Positions 1 to 6,403 are shown, counted from the first letter of the stretch. The stretch is 8,394 nt of DNA from JBLIKP01 sp047635375 (GCA_047635375.1 JBLIKP010000092.1:1-8394); one strand, 5' to 3'. Program-made: numbers and translations. The notes: a model not told the origin generated them from the sequence alone.

Positions 1-377
1 CTAACAACTTCTTCGGCGCTAACACTTCCTACGCCAATACGGTAATCGTAGCTTATTGCTACATATCCTTTTTTGGCCATTTCTTTACAGAATGTGACCA
101 TGTCAATATCAGCTTTTGACCCTGCTACGAATGTGCCACCGTGTGCCATTAACAGCACAGGACGATCGGTTTCAGTATCGCCGTTTGGAGTATAAATATC
201 CATATGGAGATCCTGAGTGTCTTTATTTACGCGGATGTTTGTTCCAAAATAAACGTCTTTAGCGATATCCACTGAATCAAAAATGGGTTCAATATAACGC
301 CCTGTAGGACACTGGGCTTGGGATGTTGCTTGGAAAATAAATAATCCTACTAGTGAAAATACAATTTTCTTCATCAT
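1..377 (-). CDS. Secreted alpha/beta-hydrolase (carboxylesterase/lipase-like), N-terminal part
   Basis: The frame is open from the ATG at 377-375 to the window edge, giving 125 residues with the C-terminus missing. A second ATG follows at once (374-372) and either could be the start. Residues 1-21 form a signal peptide (MMKKIVFSLVGLFIF, then ATSQA with likely cleavage before QC), so the protein is exported. Residues 57-64 (LHMDIYTP) and 73-81 (PVLLMAHGG) match the strand before the oxyanion hole and the HGG motif of carboxylesterases and hormone-sensitive-lipase-like hydrolases. YDYR at 110-113 fits the strand after the first helix. The nucleophile elbow (GxSxG), the acid and the histidine lie outside the window, so activity and substrate cannot be judged. 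The leader is A-rich without an SD. The gene lies downstream of dnaX on the same strand after a 155-nt gap in which I see no clear promoter or terminator. Confidence 0.8.
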   Translation of the reverse strand, partial: MMKKIVFSLVGLFIFQATSQAQCPTGRYIEPIFDSVDIAKDVYFGTNIRVNKDTQDLHMDIYTPNGDTETDRPVLLMAHGGTFVAGSKADIDMVTFCKEMAKKGYVAISYDYRIGVGSVSAEEVV

Positions 378-532
378 TCTTTTTTTTAGGGTTAAGAAGC
401 TTAGGATGAAATAAACCGTTTAGGACTGTTTCGTTCGTGGTAAAATTTTCAGACTTAGCGTCGTATTCTTTTACCCAATTTATATATAAAATGTTTCATT
501 TAAAATTATTACCATCACTTATAAAATAACGG

Positions 533-2317
533 TTAATAATCCATGTCAAGATTTAACTTGTCTTTGAACTCCTTTAGGGCAGGATTTTTCTCCACCATGT
601 ATTTATATTTTTCGTCGGTGGTGTAAAGTCGTTGTTTATCATCTTGAACTTCCTCTACCACCATCTCAAATTCTACCTCGGTGTTTTGAAGATTCTCTTT
701 AAGGAAGGGCAACAATCCCGTATTGTCGCTGTTTATCAGTTCGTACTGAAAGTTACTCTCCACCTTAACTTTAATCTTAAATCCTTCTACTTCAGGCTTC
801 ACATTCCGTAAAAGTGAGGCTAAACTTGATTTATTTTGCTTCTCCACTACTGCTGCGAATTCCTTAAAATTTTCCGAAACTTGTTCGGCATTAAATGGAG
901 TGGTCTTCACTTTATCTTCCTTGGCTAAATCGTGGGCAGGCTTTTCTTGGCTTACCTGAGCGCTTAAGGCATCTAAACTAGGCAACTTGGTGATTGAAGT
1001 TCTTTTTTGTACTGGTGCAGAAACAGGTCGAGATGCTTTAGGGGCGTCTTCGACTTTAGCGGTGGTGGCACTTGAAGGGGGTATTGAATATTCTGGTTTG
1101 GCTTGCGCCGATGGTGCAGGTGCAGTCGGGTTTTGAGCAGTAGAAGCTGGTTTTACTTGCTGACTAATGTTTTTTTTTTCGGCCGATTCCATTTGCGGAA
1201 CAGCTAAGCTTGATGGATTGAACACCGAAGGGAGGTGACACATCTTCATTAGTGTGAGTTCCACCAGAAGTCGTTGATTTTTGCTCGTTCTGTATTCAGT
1301 ATCGCATCTATTTCCGAGACTCAGTGCGCTAAGCAAGAAGCTTGCATCAGCAGCCTGAGATTGCGAATTGTATTTCACCTCAACCTGCTCACTAACTTCA
1401 AGCAACTTAATGGTTGATGGGTCTTTACACATCAACAAATCCCTAAAGTGTGAATTTAGACCGCCGATAAATTGATGTCCGTCGAAACCATTATAAAGGA
1501 TTTCATCCAACAACAACATTGAACCAGGTAAATTTTGAGCCAGGATTAAGTCGGTCGCTTTGAAATAGTAATCGTAATCAAGAATATTTAAATTCTCGAT
1601 TGCAGCTTTATAAGTAAGATTTCCTTGTGAGAAGCTAACAAGTTGATCAAAAAGTGAAAGCGCATCACGAAGTGCGCCATCGGCCTTTCTTGCGATTGTA
1701 TTTAGCGCTTCATCTTCAGCTTTCACATTTTCTTTTCCAGCAATACTTTTCAGGTGGCTAGAAATATCAGAAATCTGAATTCTATTGAAATTAAATATCT
1801 GGCACCGTGAAAGTATGGTAGGAAGAATCTTATGCTTCTCAGTGGTTGCTAAAATAAAAATAGCGTAGGATGGTGGCTCTTCAAGCGTTTTTAGAAATGC
1901 GTTAAATGCACTCTGCGAAAGCATGTGAACCTCATCAATAATATAGATTTTGTATTTCCCTGCTTGAGGTGGGTAGCGGACTTGGTCAATTAGTCGGCGG
2001 ATATCTTCAACCGAGTTATTTGAAGCCGCATCCAGTTCGTAGACGTTTAAAGAGGTACCGGCATTAATTGCTTTACAAGTATCGCAAGTTCCACAGGCCT
2101 CAATGTCGTCAGTGGGGGAAGTACAGTTTATTGTACGCGCAAGAATACGAGCACAGGTAGTTTTACCTACTCCACGGGGACCGCAAAACAAAAAAGCCTG
2201 ACCAAGGTGGTCTGTTTTAATTGAATTTTTGAGCGTTCCTGTGATATGCTGCTGCCCCACCACCGTATCAAAGGTGACTGGTCTATACTTACGTGCCGAT
2301 ACAATAAAATCTTCCAC
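533..2317 (-). CDS. dnaX: DNA polymerase III subunit gamma/tau
   Basis: This is the clamp-loader ATPase subunit of the replicative polymerase, 594 residues. It starts with GTG (2317-2315): an in-frame TAG lies two codons upstream, the next Met is residue 132, and MEDFIVSARKYRP is the expected family N-terminus. Visible AAA+ features are Walker A GPRGVGKT (46-53), four zinc-ligand cysteines (C65, C75, C78, C81), Walker B IYIIDEVHML (124-133), sensor 1 ATTE (157-160), the SRC arginine finger (170-172) and sensor 2 GALRDALS (214-221). Domain III ends near residue 370. A low-complexity Ala/Pro/Ser/Lys linker covers about 380-475, and a tau-type C-terminal domain about 480-594. The linker begins exactly at an A10 run that may yield a short gamma form (separate entry). 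A consensus promoter lies about 120 nt upstream. No SD is present. Confidence 0.97.
   Translation of the reverse strand: MEDFIVSARKYRPVTFDTVVGQQHITGTLKNSIKTDHLGQAFLFCGPRGVGKTTCARILARTINCTSPTDDIEACGTCDTCKAINAGTSLNVYELDAASNNSVEDIRRLIDQVRYPPQAGKYKIYIIDEVHMLSQSAFNAFLKTLEEPPSYAIFILATTEKHKILPTILSRCQIFNFNRIQISDISSHLKSIAGKENVKAEDEALNTIARKADGALRDALSLFDQLVSFSQGNLTYKAAIENLNILDYDYYFKATDLILAQNLPGSMLLLDEILYNGFDGHQFIGGLNSHFRDLLMCKDPSTIKLLEVSEQVEVKYNSQSQAADASFLLSALSLGNRCDTEYRTSKNQRLLVELTLMKMCHLPSVFNPSSLAVPQMESAEKKNISQQVKPASTAQNPTAPAPSAQAKPEYSIPPSSATTAKVEDAPKASRPVSAPVQKRTSITKLPSLDALSAQVSQEKPAHDLAKEDKVKTTPFNAEQVSENFKEFAAVVEKQNKSSLASLLRNVKPEVEGFKIKVKVESNFQYELINSDNTGLLPFLKENLQNTEVEFEMVVEEVQDDKQRLYTTDEKYKYMVEKNPALKEFKDKLNLDMDY
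1170..1179 (-). other. A10 slippery run in dnaX, likely source of a short gamma subunit
   Basis: In the dnaX mRNA, codons 380-383 read GAA AAA AAA AAC, a run of ten A residues at the end of domain III. Adding one A, or a -1 ribosomal shift, gives Glu-Lys-Lys-Lys-His and then TAG at 1166-1164, a product of 384 residues. Losing one A, or a +1 shift, gives a TAA at 1155-1153 after five new codons. Both alternative frames therefore end almost at once, leaving a protein with the ATPase and oligomerisation domains but no linker or tau domain. Thermus thermophilus dnaX is known to use transcriptional slippage on an A9 run in this way. A weak imperfect stem (AGCA-a-GTA with TAC-TGCT, 1136-1161) begins 8 nt after the run. 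Function here is inferred. Confidence 0.6.
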
Positions 2318-2436
2318 GGCCTAAAATTAAAAGTTTTGAATGGGAATGCAGTATTAATTTTGAGATTGTGGAAAAGGAATAGATTTTTTCCGAGATTTGA
2401 CTCCTTTATATTATAGGATGATAATTTCCGGCTGTA

Positions 2437-2468
2437 CAAATTTAATCTTCGGCGAAAGCCATAACAAA
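2437..2468 (-). promoter_or_regulatory. Bacteroidota-type promoter for dnaX
   Basis: Read on the minus strand, TTTG (2468-2465) is followed after exactly 20 nt by TAAATTTG (2444-2437). This matches the sigma-ABfr-type consensus of Bacteroidota (TTG, 19-21 nt, TAnnTTTG). Transcription would begin near 2430, leaving a leader of about 113 nt before the GTG of dnaX. The match is seen in the sequence; activity is inferred. Confidence 0.6.
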
Positions 2469-2510
2469 AAACACAGATTACAAACCAACCTAGATAGGAT
2501 GGGTAAATTG

Positions 2511-2541
2511 TTGCTAAATAGAATAGTTATCCCTATATTTG
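2511..2541 (+). promoter_or_regulatory. Bacteroidota-type promoter for the rpsF-rpsR-rplI operon
   Basis: TTG at 2511-2513 (with another TTG directly before it) is followed after 20 nt by TATATTTG at 2534-2541, a full match to TAnnTTTG. The start site should fall near 2546-2549, giving an A/T-rich leader of about 35 nt before rpsF. This leader is too short to hold the CCG-hairpin S6:S18 binding motif found in front of rpsF in many other bacteria. Confidence 0.7.
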
Positions 2542-2581
2542 CAGCCCTTATTATAAAATTATATAAACAAATTAAACACAA

Positions 2582-2956
2582 ATGGTTAACCATTACGAAT
2601 GCGTAGTAATCTATACCCCAGTCCTTGCGGATGACCAGTTGAAAGAGGCGATAGCCAAATTCAAGGGTATAATGACCGACGATGGAGCCGAGATTGTTCA
2701 CGAAAACAATTGGGGATTACGTAAATTAGCGTACCCGATTAAAAAGAAGAGCACCGGTTTTTTCCACGTTACAGAGTTCAAAGCTGAAGGTCACATCATT
2801 GACAAAGTAGAACTTGAAATGAATCGCGACGAGCGTATCATTCGTTTCTTACATGTTAAACTTGACAAGCATGCTGTAGAATATAACTACAAGAAGCGTA
2901 ACAACATGTTAGGCAAAGCAAGAAAAGTTGAAGCAACTAAAGAGGAGGCAAAATAA
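2582..2956 (+). CDS. rpsF: 30S ribosomal protein bS6
   Basis: The 124-residue protein binds 16S rRNA as a heterodimer with bS18 on the platform of the small subunit. Family hallmarks are the N-terminal strand YECVVIYTPVL (5-15), the central WGLRKLAYPIKKKSTGFF (44-61) and ERIIRFLHVKL (84-94). The C-terminal tail is rich in Lys and Glu. The start is preceded by the A-rich, SD-less leader ATTAAACACA, normal for this phylum. It is the first gene of an operon with rpsR and rplI. Its TAA shares one nucleotide with the rpsR ATG (TAATG), and its last codons (Lys-Glu-Glu-Ala-Lys) also encode the SD of rpsR, so the tail sequence is doubly constrained. Confidence 0.97.
   Translation: MVNHYECVVIYTPVLADDQLKEAIAKFKGIMTDDGAEIVHENNWGLRKLAYPIKKKSTGFFHVTEFKAEGHIIDKVELEMNRDERIIRFLHVKLDKHAVEYNYKKRNNMLGKARKVEATKEEAK
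2942..2948 (+). promoter_or_regulatory. Strong Shine-Dalgarno of rpsR inside the rpsF coding sequence
   Basis: GAGGAGG sits 7 nt before the rpsR ATG and is complementary to the CCUCC core of the 16S 3' end. Most Bacteroidota genes lack an SD because bS21, bS18 and bS6 cover the anti-SD on their ribosomes. SDs kept in front of the bS21 and/or bS18 genes have been proposed to let these proteins control their own translation, and this site fits that pattern. Confidence 0.8.
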
Positions 2957-3219
2957 TGGCTGACAAGAACATCTCTTATGTAACCCCACCACAGGTTGAC
3001 GAAAACCGCAAAAAATATTGCCGTTTCAAAAAAAGTGGAATCAAGTACATTGATTACAAAGACGAAAAATTCCTTATGAAATTCGTTAACGATCAAGGAA
3101 AATTACTTCCTAGACGTTTAACTGGTACTTCATTAAAATACCAACGTAAAGTAGCACAAGCGGTAAAACGTGCGCGCCACATCGGTTTGTTGCCATTCGT
3201 TGCAGATTCATTGAAATAA
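2956..3219 (+). CDS. rpsR: 30S ribosomal protein bS18
   Basis: The 87-residue protein is the partner of bS6 on the small-subunit platform, near the mRNA exit and the 16S 3' end. The family signature is plain: LPRRLTGTSLKYQRKV (51-66) followed by AQAVKRARHIGLLPF (67-81), with the usual YCRFKKSGIKYIDYKD segment (21-36). The N-terminal 20 residues form a short lineage-specific extension. The start is fixed by the one-nucleotide overlap with the rpsF stop and by the GAGGAGG 7 nt upstream. The gene is probably translated by coupling with rpsF and by its own SD, which may be open mainly to ribosomes short of bS18 or bS21 (inference from work on Flavobacterium johnsoniae). Confidence 0.97.
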   Translation: MADKNISYVTPPQVDENRKKYCRFKKSGIKYIDYKDEKFLMKFVNDQGKLLPRRLTGTSLKYQRKVAQAVKRARHIGLLPFVADSLK

Positions 3220-3220
3220 A

Positions 3221-3227
3221 AAGGAGG
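3221..3227 (+). promoter_or_regulatory. Strong Shine-Dalgarno of rplI
   Basis: AAGGAGG lies two bases after the rpsR stop and 8 nt before the rplI ATG, with ideal spacing and seven matches to the canonical anti-SD. It is the second SD in this operon. The other gene starts in the window (hydrolase, dnaX, rpsF, fabD, barrel gene, lipoprotein and large surface gene) have none. Confidence 0.8.
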
Positions 3228-3235
3228 AGCACATA

Positions 3236-3679
3236 ATGGAAATAATTCTAAAAGAAGACGTAAAAAATGTGGGCTACCGCCTAGACGTAATAGAAGTTAA
3301 AGCTGGTTTCGGAAGAAATTACTTAATTCCTAAAGGTCTTGCTGTAATCGCTAACAAAAGTAACTTGAAAGTTTTAGCCGAAGACGTTAAACAAGCTCAA
3401 AACAAGCTTGCGAAATTGAAAGACGAAGCTGAAGCAATCGCTAAAAAACTTACTGGATTAACCCTTAGCATTGGTGCTAAAGTTGGTGAGTCTGGAAAGA
3501 TTTTCGGTTCTGTTACTACAATTCAAATCGCTGATGCTCTTAAGGAGCAAGGAATCGAAATCGATCGTAAGAAGATTGACCTTCCTGATGAAGTGAAAAC
3601 TGAAGGTGAATACGTAGCAAAAATCGATCTACACAGAGAGATTAAAGCTGAAGTAAAATTCAACGTTGTGGGTGAGTAA
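3236..3679 (+). CDS. rplI: 50S ribosomal protein bL9
   Basis: The 147-residue protein has the usual length for bL9, which binds 23S rRNA at the base of the L1 stalk and reaches out from the large subunit. The N-terminal rRNA-binding domain (1-40) contains the signature KAGFGRNYLIPKGLA (22-36). A charged, Lys/Ala/Glu-rich connecting helix covers about 41-75. The C-terminal domain (76-147) carries GESGKIFGSVT (85-94 and following). It is the last gene of the operon, 16 nt after rpsR, and ends 21 nt before a strong intrinsic terminator. The start is set by the AAGGAGG 8 nt upstream. Confidence 0.97.
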   Translation: MEIILKEDVKNVGYRLDVIEVKAGFGRNYLIPKGLAVIANKSNLKVLAEDVKQAQNKLAKLKDEAEAIAKKLTGLTLSIGAKVGESGKIFGSVTTIQIADALKEQGIEIDRKKIDLPDEVKTEGEYVAKIDLHREIKAEVKFNVVGE

Positions 3680-3700
3680 TTCACAATTCATATTATATTT

Positions 3701-3733
3701 AAAGGGAAAAGCTTAACGCTTTTCCCTTTTTTT
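3701..3733 (+). terminator. Intrinsic terminator of the rpsF-rpsR-rplI operon
   Basis: A perfect 12-bp stem (AAAGGGAAAAGC at 3701-3712 with GCTTTTCCCTTT at 3718-3729) closes a 5-nt loop (TTAAC). It runs into seven T residues at 3727-3733, with further T-rich sequence after that. It should separate ribosomal-protein transcription from fabD. Confidence 0.9.
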
Positions 3734-3790
3734 ATTTTATTTGTTCCCAGAAAAGCATTCCGCCGAAAGGCAAAACATAAATCACCGACT

Positions 3791-4672
3791 ATGAAAGCAT
3801 ATGTATTCCCCGGACAAGGATCACAATTTCCTGGAATGGGAAAAGACCTTTACGATTCAAATCCAGAAGCTAAAGCCATGTTTGACAAGGCGAACGATGT
3901 ACTAGGATTTAACATTACTGACATCATGTTCAACGGTACCGAAGAAGATCTTCGCCAAACGAACGTTACTCAGCCTGCGGTTTTTCTTCATTCTGTGATA
4001 ATGGCCAAGTGCCTTCCTGATTTCGCTCCTTCTATGGTGGCAGGACACTCACTAGGCGAATTCAGTGCGCTTGCTGCAGCTGGTGCCATACGTTTTGAAG
4101 ATGCACTTCACCTAGTTTCTGTACGAGCTAATGCAATGCAAAAAGCATGTAAAATTCAACCTTCTACAATGGCGGCAATCTTAGGATTAGAAGACAAAGT
4201 AGTTGAAGATATTTGTGCTGGAATTGATGATATTGTTGTTGCTGCAAATTACAACTGCCCTGGGCAGCTTGTGATTAGTGGCTCAATTTCCGGGATCGAT
4301 ACGGCATGTGAAAAATTAAAAGCTGCAGGAGCTAAACGCGCTATCGTACTTAAAGTAGGTGGCGCTTTTCATAGTCCGCTTATGGAGCCAGCACGCATTG
4401 AGCTTGAAGGCGCTATTGAGGCCACTAAAATTGTTTCACCAAAATGCCCTATCTACCAAAATGTAGATGCTAAGCCTAGTAATGATCCTGCTCACATTAA
4501 AGCAAACCTTATTAAGCAATTAACAGGGCCGGTTCGCTGGACGCAAACGGTGCAAAACATGGTTGCCGATGGAGCTAATCACTTTACCGAAGTAGGACCA
4601 GGAAATGTCTTGCAGGTGATGTGTAAGAAAATAGATCGCAGTTTAGAAACTGCAAGTGCCATTGTAAATTAA
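3791..4672 (+). CDS. fabD: Malonyl-CoA:acyl-carrier-protein transacylase
   Basis: The cytoplasmic enzyme moves malonyl from CoA to acyl carrier protein, supplying extender units for type II fatty-acid synthesis. At 293 residues it has normal family length. The catalytic set is complete: GQGSQ (8-12), with Q9 in the oxyanion position; GHSLGE (85-90), with nucleophile S87; R112 in VRANAMQ, which holds the malonyl carboxylate; H194 in GAFHSPLM; and Q243 in IKQLTGPVRW. TEVGPGNVL (266-274) is the usual C-terminal motif. The start at 3791 gives the expected MKAYVFPGQGSQ N-terminus and has no SD. No consensus promoter is visible in the 57 nt between the upstream terminator and the ATG, so expression may rest on read-through or a weak promoter. 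The stop codon is part of the following hairpin. Confidence 0.97.
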   Translation: MKAYVFPGQGSQFPGMGKDLYDSNPEAKAMFDKANDVLGFNITDIMFNGTEEDLRQTNVTQPAVFLHSVIMAKCLPDFAPSMVAGHSLGEFSALAAAGAIRFEDALHLVSVRANAMQKACKIQPSTMAAILGLEDKVVEDICAGIDDIVVAANYNCPGQLVISGSISGIDTACEKLKAAGAKRAIVLKVGGAFHSPLMEPARIELEGAIEATKIVSPKCPIYQNVDAKPSNDPAHIKANLIKQLTGPVRWTQTVQNMVADGANHFTEVGPGNVLQVMCKKIDRSLETASAIVN

Positions 4673-4705
4673 TAAATAAGCCTCCTTCGGGAGGCTTATT
4701 TATTA
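4670..4705. terminator. Bidirectional UUCG terminator shared by two convergent genes
   Basis: A perfect 16-bp inverted repeat (4670-4685 with 4690-4705) closes a TTCG tetraloop on a C-G pair, an extra-stable loop type. The GC-rich part (GCCTCC/GGAGGC) is near the loop, and the outer arms are A/T-rich, supplying U-rich tracts on both strands. The fabD stop TAA (4670-4672) and the stop of the minus-strand barrel gene (4705-4703) are the outermost three base pairs. Confidence 0.85.
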
Positions 4706-5539
4706 CATATCAATAGAAAATCCGAGTTCAAACGCTGCTGCGGCGAGAATATTTTTCCCATATAACGCTGTAAAAGCGCCGCCAACAACTGAGAAATTTT
4801 TATAAAACTTATAACTAGCCTCAGCTCCTACTGAAAGGAAGTTTACATTATTTGCGAATAATCCTTGCGCATTAGGATTACCCGTAACATTAGGATTTTC
4901 TATACTCTTCAACAGGCTTGTCTTCCCGATTAACCATAAAGAATTAAAAAGGAAAGTTCCTATTTCGGCACCAGCCCTAAATTCATTAGTAAAACCAGTG
5001 GCACGATTATTAAAACCCGCCGAAAGTCCAATAAAACTTTTCGAGCCAAGCCCTTTTCCATATTCAAGATTAACAAATTGATTGAACTCGCCATCTCCGG
5101 TTAAAAGTCCTTGTGGATGATCACTTTCGCCAGTGGGCAAGCCTAAAATTAAAGAAGCCGACATTACATGACCATTATTTTGAAATAAAAGCCGTTTTAC
5201 TCCTAAATCAAAATCTCCAATCCCATTATTAATTTCACCTGCGACCAGTTCTCTGCCACTGGAGCCTCCAACAAGAGAATTCAACGTGTTTCGTACATAA
5301 AAAGGAAGGTAGGCAATGGCGTCCCATTTATCAGAAATTCCGTACTCCCCGTACACGGAAGTCGTGAAATTCCCAAGGGTTCTGATTGGAATAGCCTCCC
5401 CGCTGAAATCGTAAAAATTTTTGGCAATAATTGCTCGTTCACCAAGCTTAAAATAAAAACCACCTTTTTTTTTATTCCATCCGCCGGCAAAAACTTGAAT
5501 ACTAGAAAGTAGGAGGATAATTAATATTTTAAATCTCAT
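4703..5539 (-). CDS. Outer-membrane beta-barrel protein (transporter-like, PF13557-type layout)
   Basis: The 278-residue protein has a clear signal peptide (MRFKILIILLLSSIQVFA, 1-18, cleavage before GGW). The mature part alternates polar and hydrophobic residues in short strands joined by Gly/Asn turns, as expected for an outer-membrane barrel. YGEYGISDKWDAIAYLPF (63-80), NNGIGDFDLGVKRLLF (105-120) and LILGLPTGESD (130-140) resemble the strand pattern of the family once named after meta-pathway phenol degradation (PF13557). That family name says little about the real substrate. There are no internal stops and the gene looks intact. It starts 9 nt after the end of the decayed lipoprotein gene, so the two were probably one operon, and loss of the upstream gene may leave this one with altered expression. 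The family placement is tentative; the envelope location is firm. Confidence 0.7.
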   Translation of the reverse strand: MRFKILIILLLSSIQVFAGGWNKKKGGFYFKLGERAIIAKNFYDFSGEAIPIRTLGNFTTSVYGEYGISDKWDAIAYLPFYVRNTLNSLVGGSSGRELVAGEINNGIGDFDLGVKRLLFQNNGHVMSASLILGLPTGESDHPQGLLTGDGEFNQFVNLEYGKGLGSKSFIGLSAGFNNRATGFTNEFRAGAEIGTFLFNSLWLIGKTSLLKSIENPNVTGNPNAQGLFANNVNFLSVGAEASYKFYKNFSVVGGAFTALYGKNILAAAAFELGFSIDM

Positions 5540-5548
5540 CGCACTTAA

Positions 5549-6261
5549 TTAATTTAATTCAGCCCATCCGAAAACAGGGCCTATAACACAATAAACCACA
5601 ATATAATCATAATCGCTGGCGTCTATTCCTACGGGGATACCGAAGGTTTTCACACCAGAATATTTAGTTAATTTATTTGGCGTTAATTGGGCGCTTTGGC
5701 TTGTAACTACCCGTCCGCCTTTTAATAGGAATACCCGCCATTTTTATGCGTGGCAAAAAATAAATATATACTAGGGCCGCTGGAAGTAGCAAAATCTTCA
5801 TTCAGCCTTATTGAAAGCAATCCGTTTTTTGAAATTATTTGGCCTGTCCTTCGCGCAAAATAATCGCCAGAACCGTTTTAAAAAGTCCCTTCTCTTTGTA
5901 CAGTGGGTTCTTCTTCAGGATCCTTTTCATCTCAGCCCACATATACTTCCACGGTATCAGTGATGCCGTTACAAGATGCAACAATCAGTCCGCTTGAAGT
6001 GTCTACCACATGAGCAAAACCATCGCTTGTTATGTTTACCACATCTTGATTAAGTGAGATCCAACTTGGTTCACAATTGGCTTCGTAACCATACGTATCA
6101 AAAAATTTGGATTCAAGCTTCACTCTGCTGCCAACCGTAACATTATTAAATTGGGAGATAATCTGTAGTTTCTTAGTAACAATCTGCTCTTCACCAAAAT
6201 CAGTTCCAACACACGAGGAAATAAAAAGGGCTAAGGTCCCTGCAAATAAAAGGTATTTCAT
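5549..6261 (-). pseudogene. Decayed lipoprotein gene with Ig-like and DM13-like domains
   Basis: The start (ATG 6261-6259) encodes a lipoprotein signal, MKYLLFAGTLALFISSC, with lipobox Cys17. An Ig-like, BIG2-type stretch follows (about residues 33-108, from IISQFNNVTVGSRVKL to ITDTVEVYVG). The 109-residue frame stops at TGA 5934-5932. The same frame then continues with recognisable protein, DEKDPEEEPTVQREGTF, meets a second stop (TAA 5880-5878), and goes on through SGDYFARRTGQIISKNG and LNEDFATSSGPSIYLFF. A frameshift between 5724 and 5746 moves the rest to another frame: KYSGVKTFGIPVGIDASDYD, then YIVVYCVIGPVFGWAELN and TAA at 5551-5549. The pieces line up with a DM13 domain (PF10517, a suggested redox domain), including the IP-x-x-x-D and VVYC motifs. 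Two stops plus one shift indicate a pseudogene, unless the sequence has errors. The first 109 residues could still be made as a short lipoprotein. Confidence 0.75.
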
Positions 6262-6403
6262 ATTGGGGGAACCTGTTTATATCACATTAACATACAGGGT
6301 CTTATGAAAAATGTATTTTTCTAAATTCGCAGGAGTAAAATAGAAACGATCTCTTTCTAAAAATATTTGAACCTAGATTGTTAATTTACAGGCTTAACGT
6401 CCC

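Noticed and set aside
378..532. A promoter or terminator between dnaX and the hydrolase gene.
   Set aside because: No CAAAnnTA (reverse of the -7 element) occurs, and only weak A/T-rich inverted repeats are present, so neither can be supported.
2355..2362. TAATTTTG on the plus strand as an extra promoter -7 element.
   Set aside because: The nearest upstream TTTG gives a spacer of only 16 nt, and no plus-strand gene begins until 2582, which has its own better promoter.
2542..2581. An S6:S18-binding leader RNA before rpsF, as in many bacteria.
   Set aside because: The leader after the predicted start site is about 35 nt of A/T-rich sequence with no CCG-bearing hairpin.
2397..2606. A plus-strand open frame over the dnaX-rpsF intergenic region, and an opposing minus-strand frame.
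   Set aside because: Both cover the two promoters and run out of frame into rpsF. The translations show no domain, signal or plausible start context.
5612..5782. A short minus-strand open frame inside the decayed lipoprotein gene (begins MKILLLPAALVYIYF) that looks like a signal peptide.
   Set aside because: It lies in the third frame, while the adjacent frames carry the recognisable DM13 sequence. It is a chance product of A/T-rich codons read out of frame.
5932..5934. TGA read as selenocysteine or another recoded codon in the lipoprotein gene.
   Set aside because: A second stop (TAA) and a frameshift follow in the same gene, no selenocysteine insertion structure is evident, and the position is in an acidic linker rather than a redox motif.
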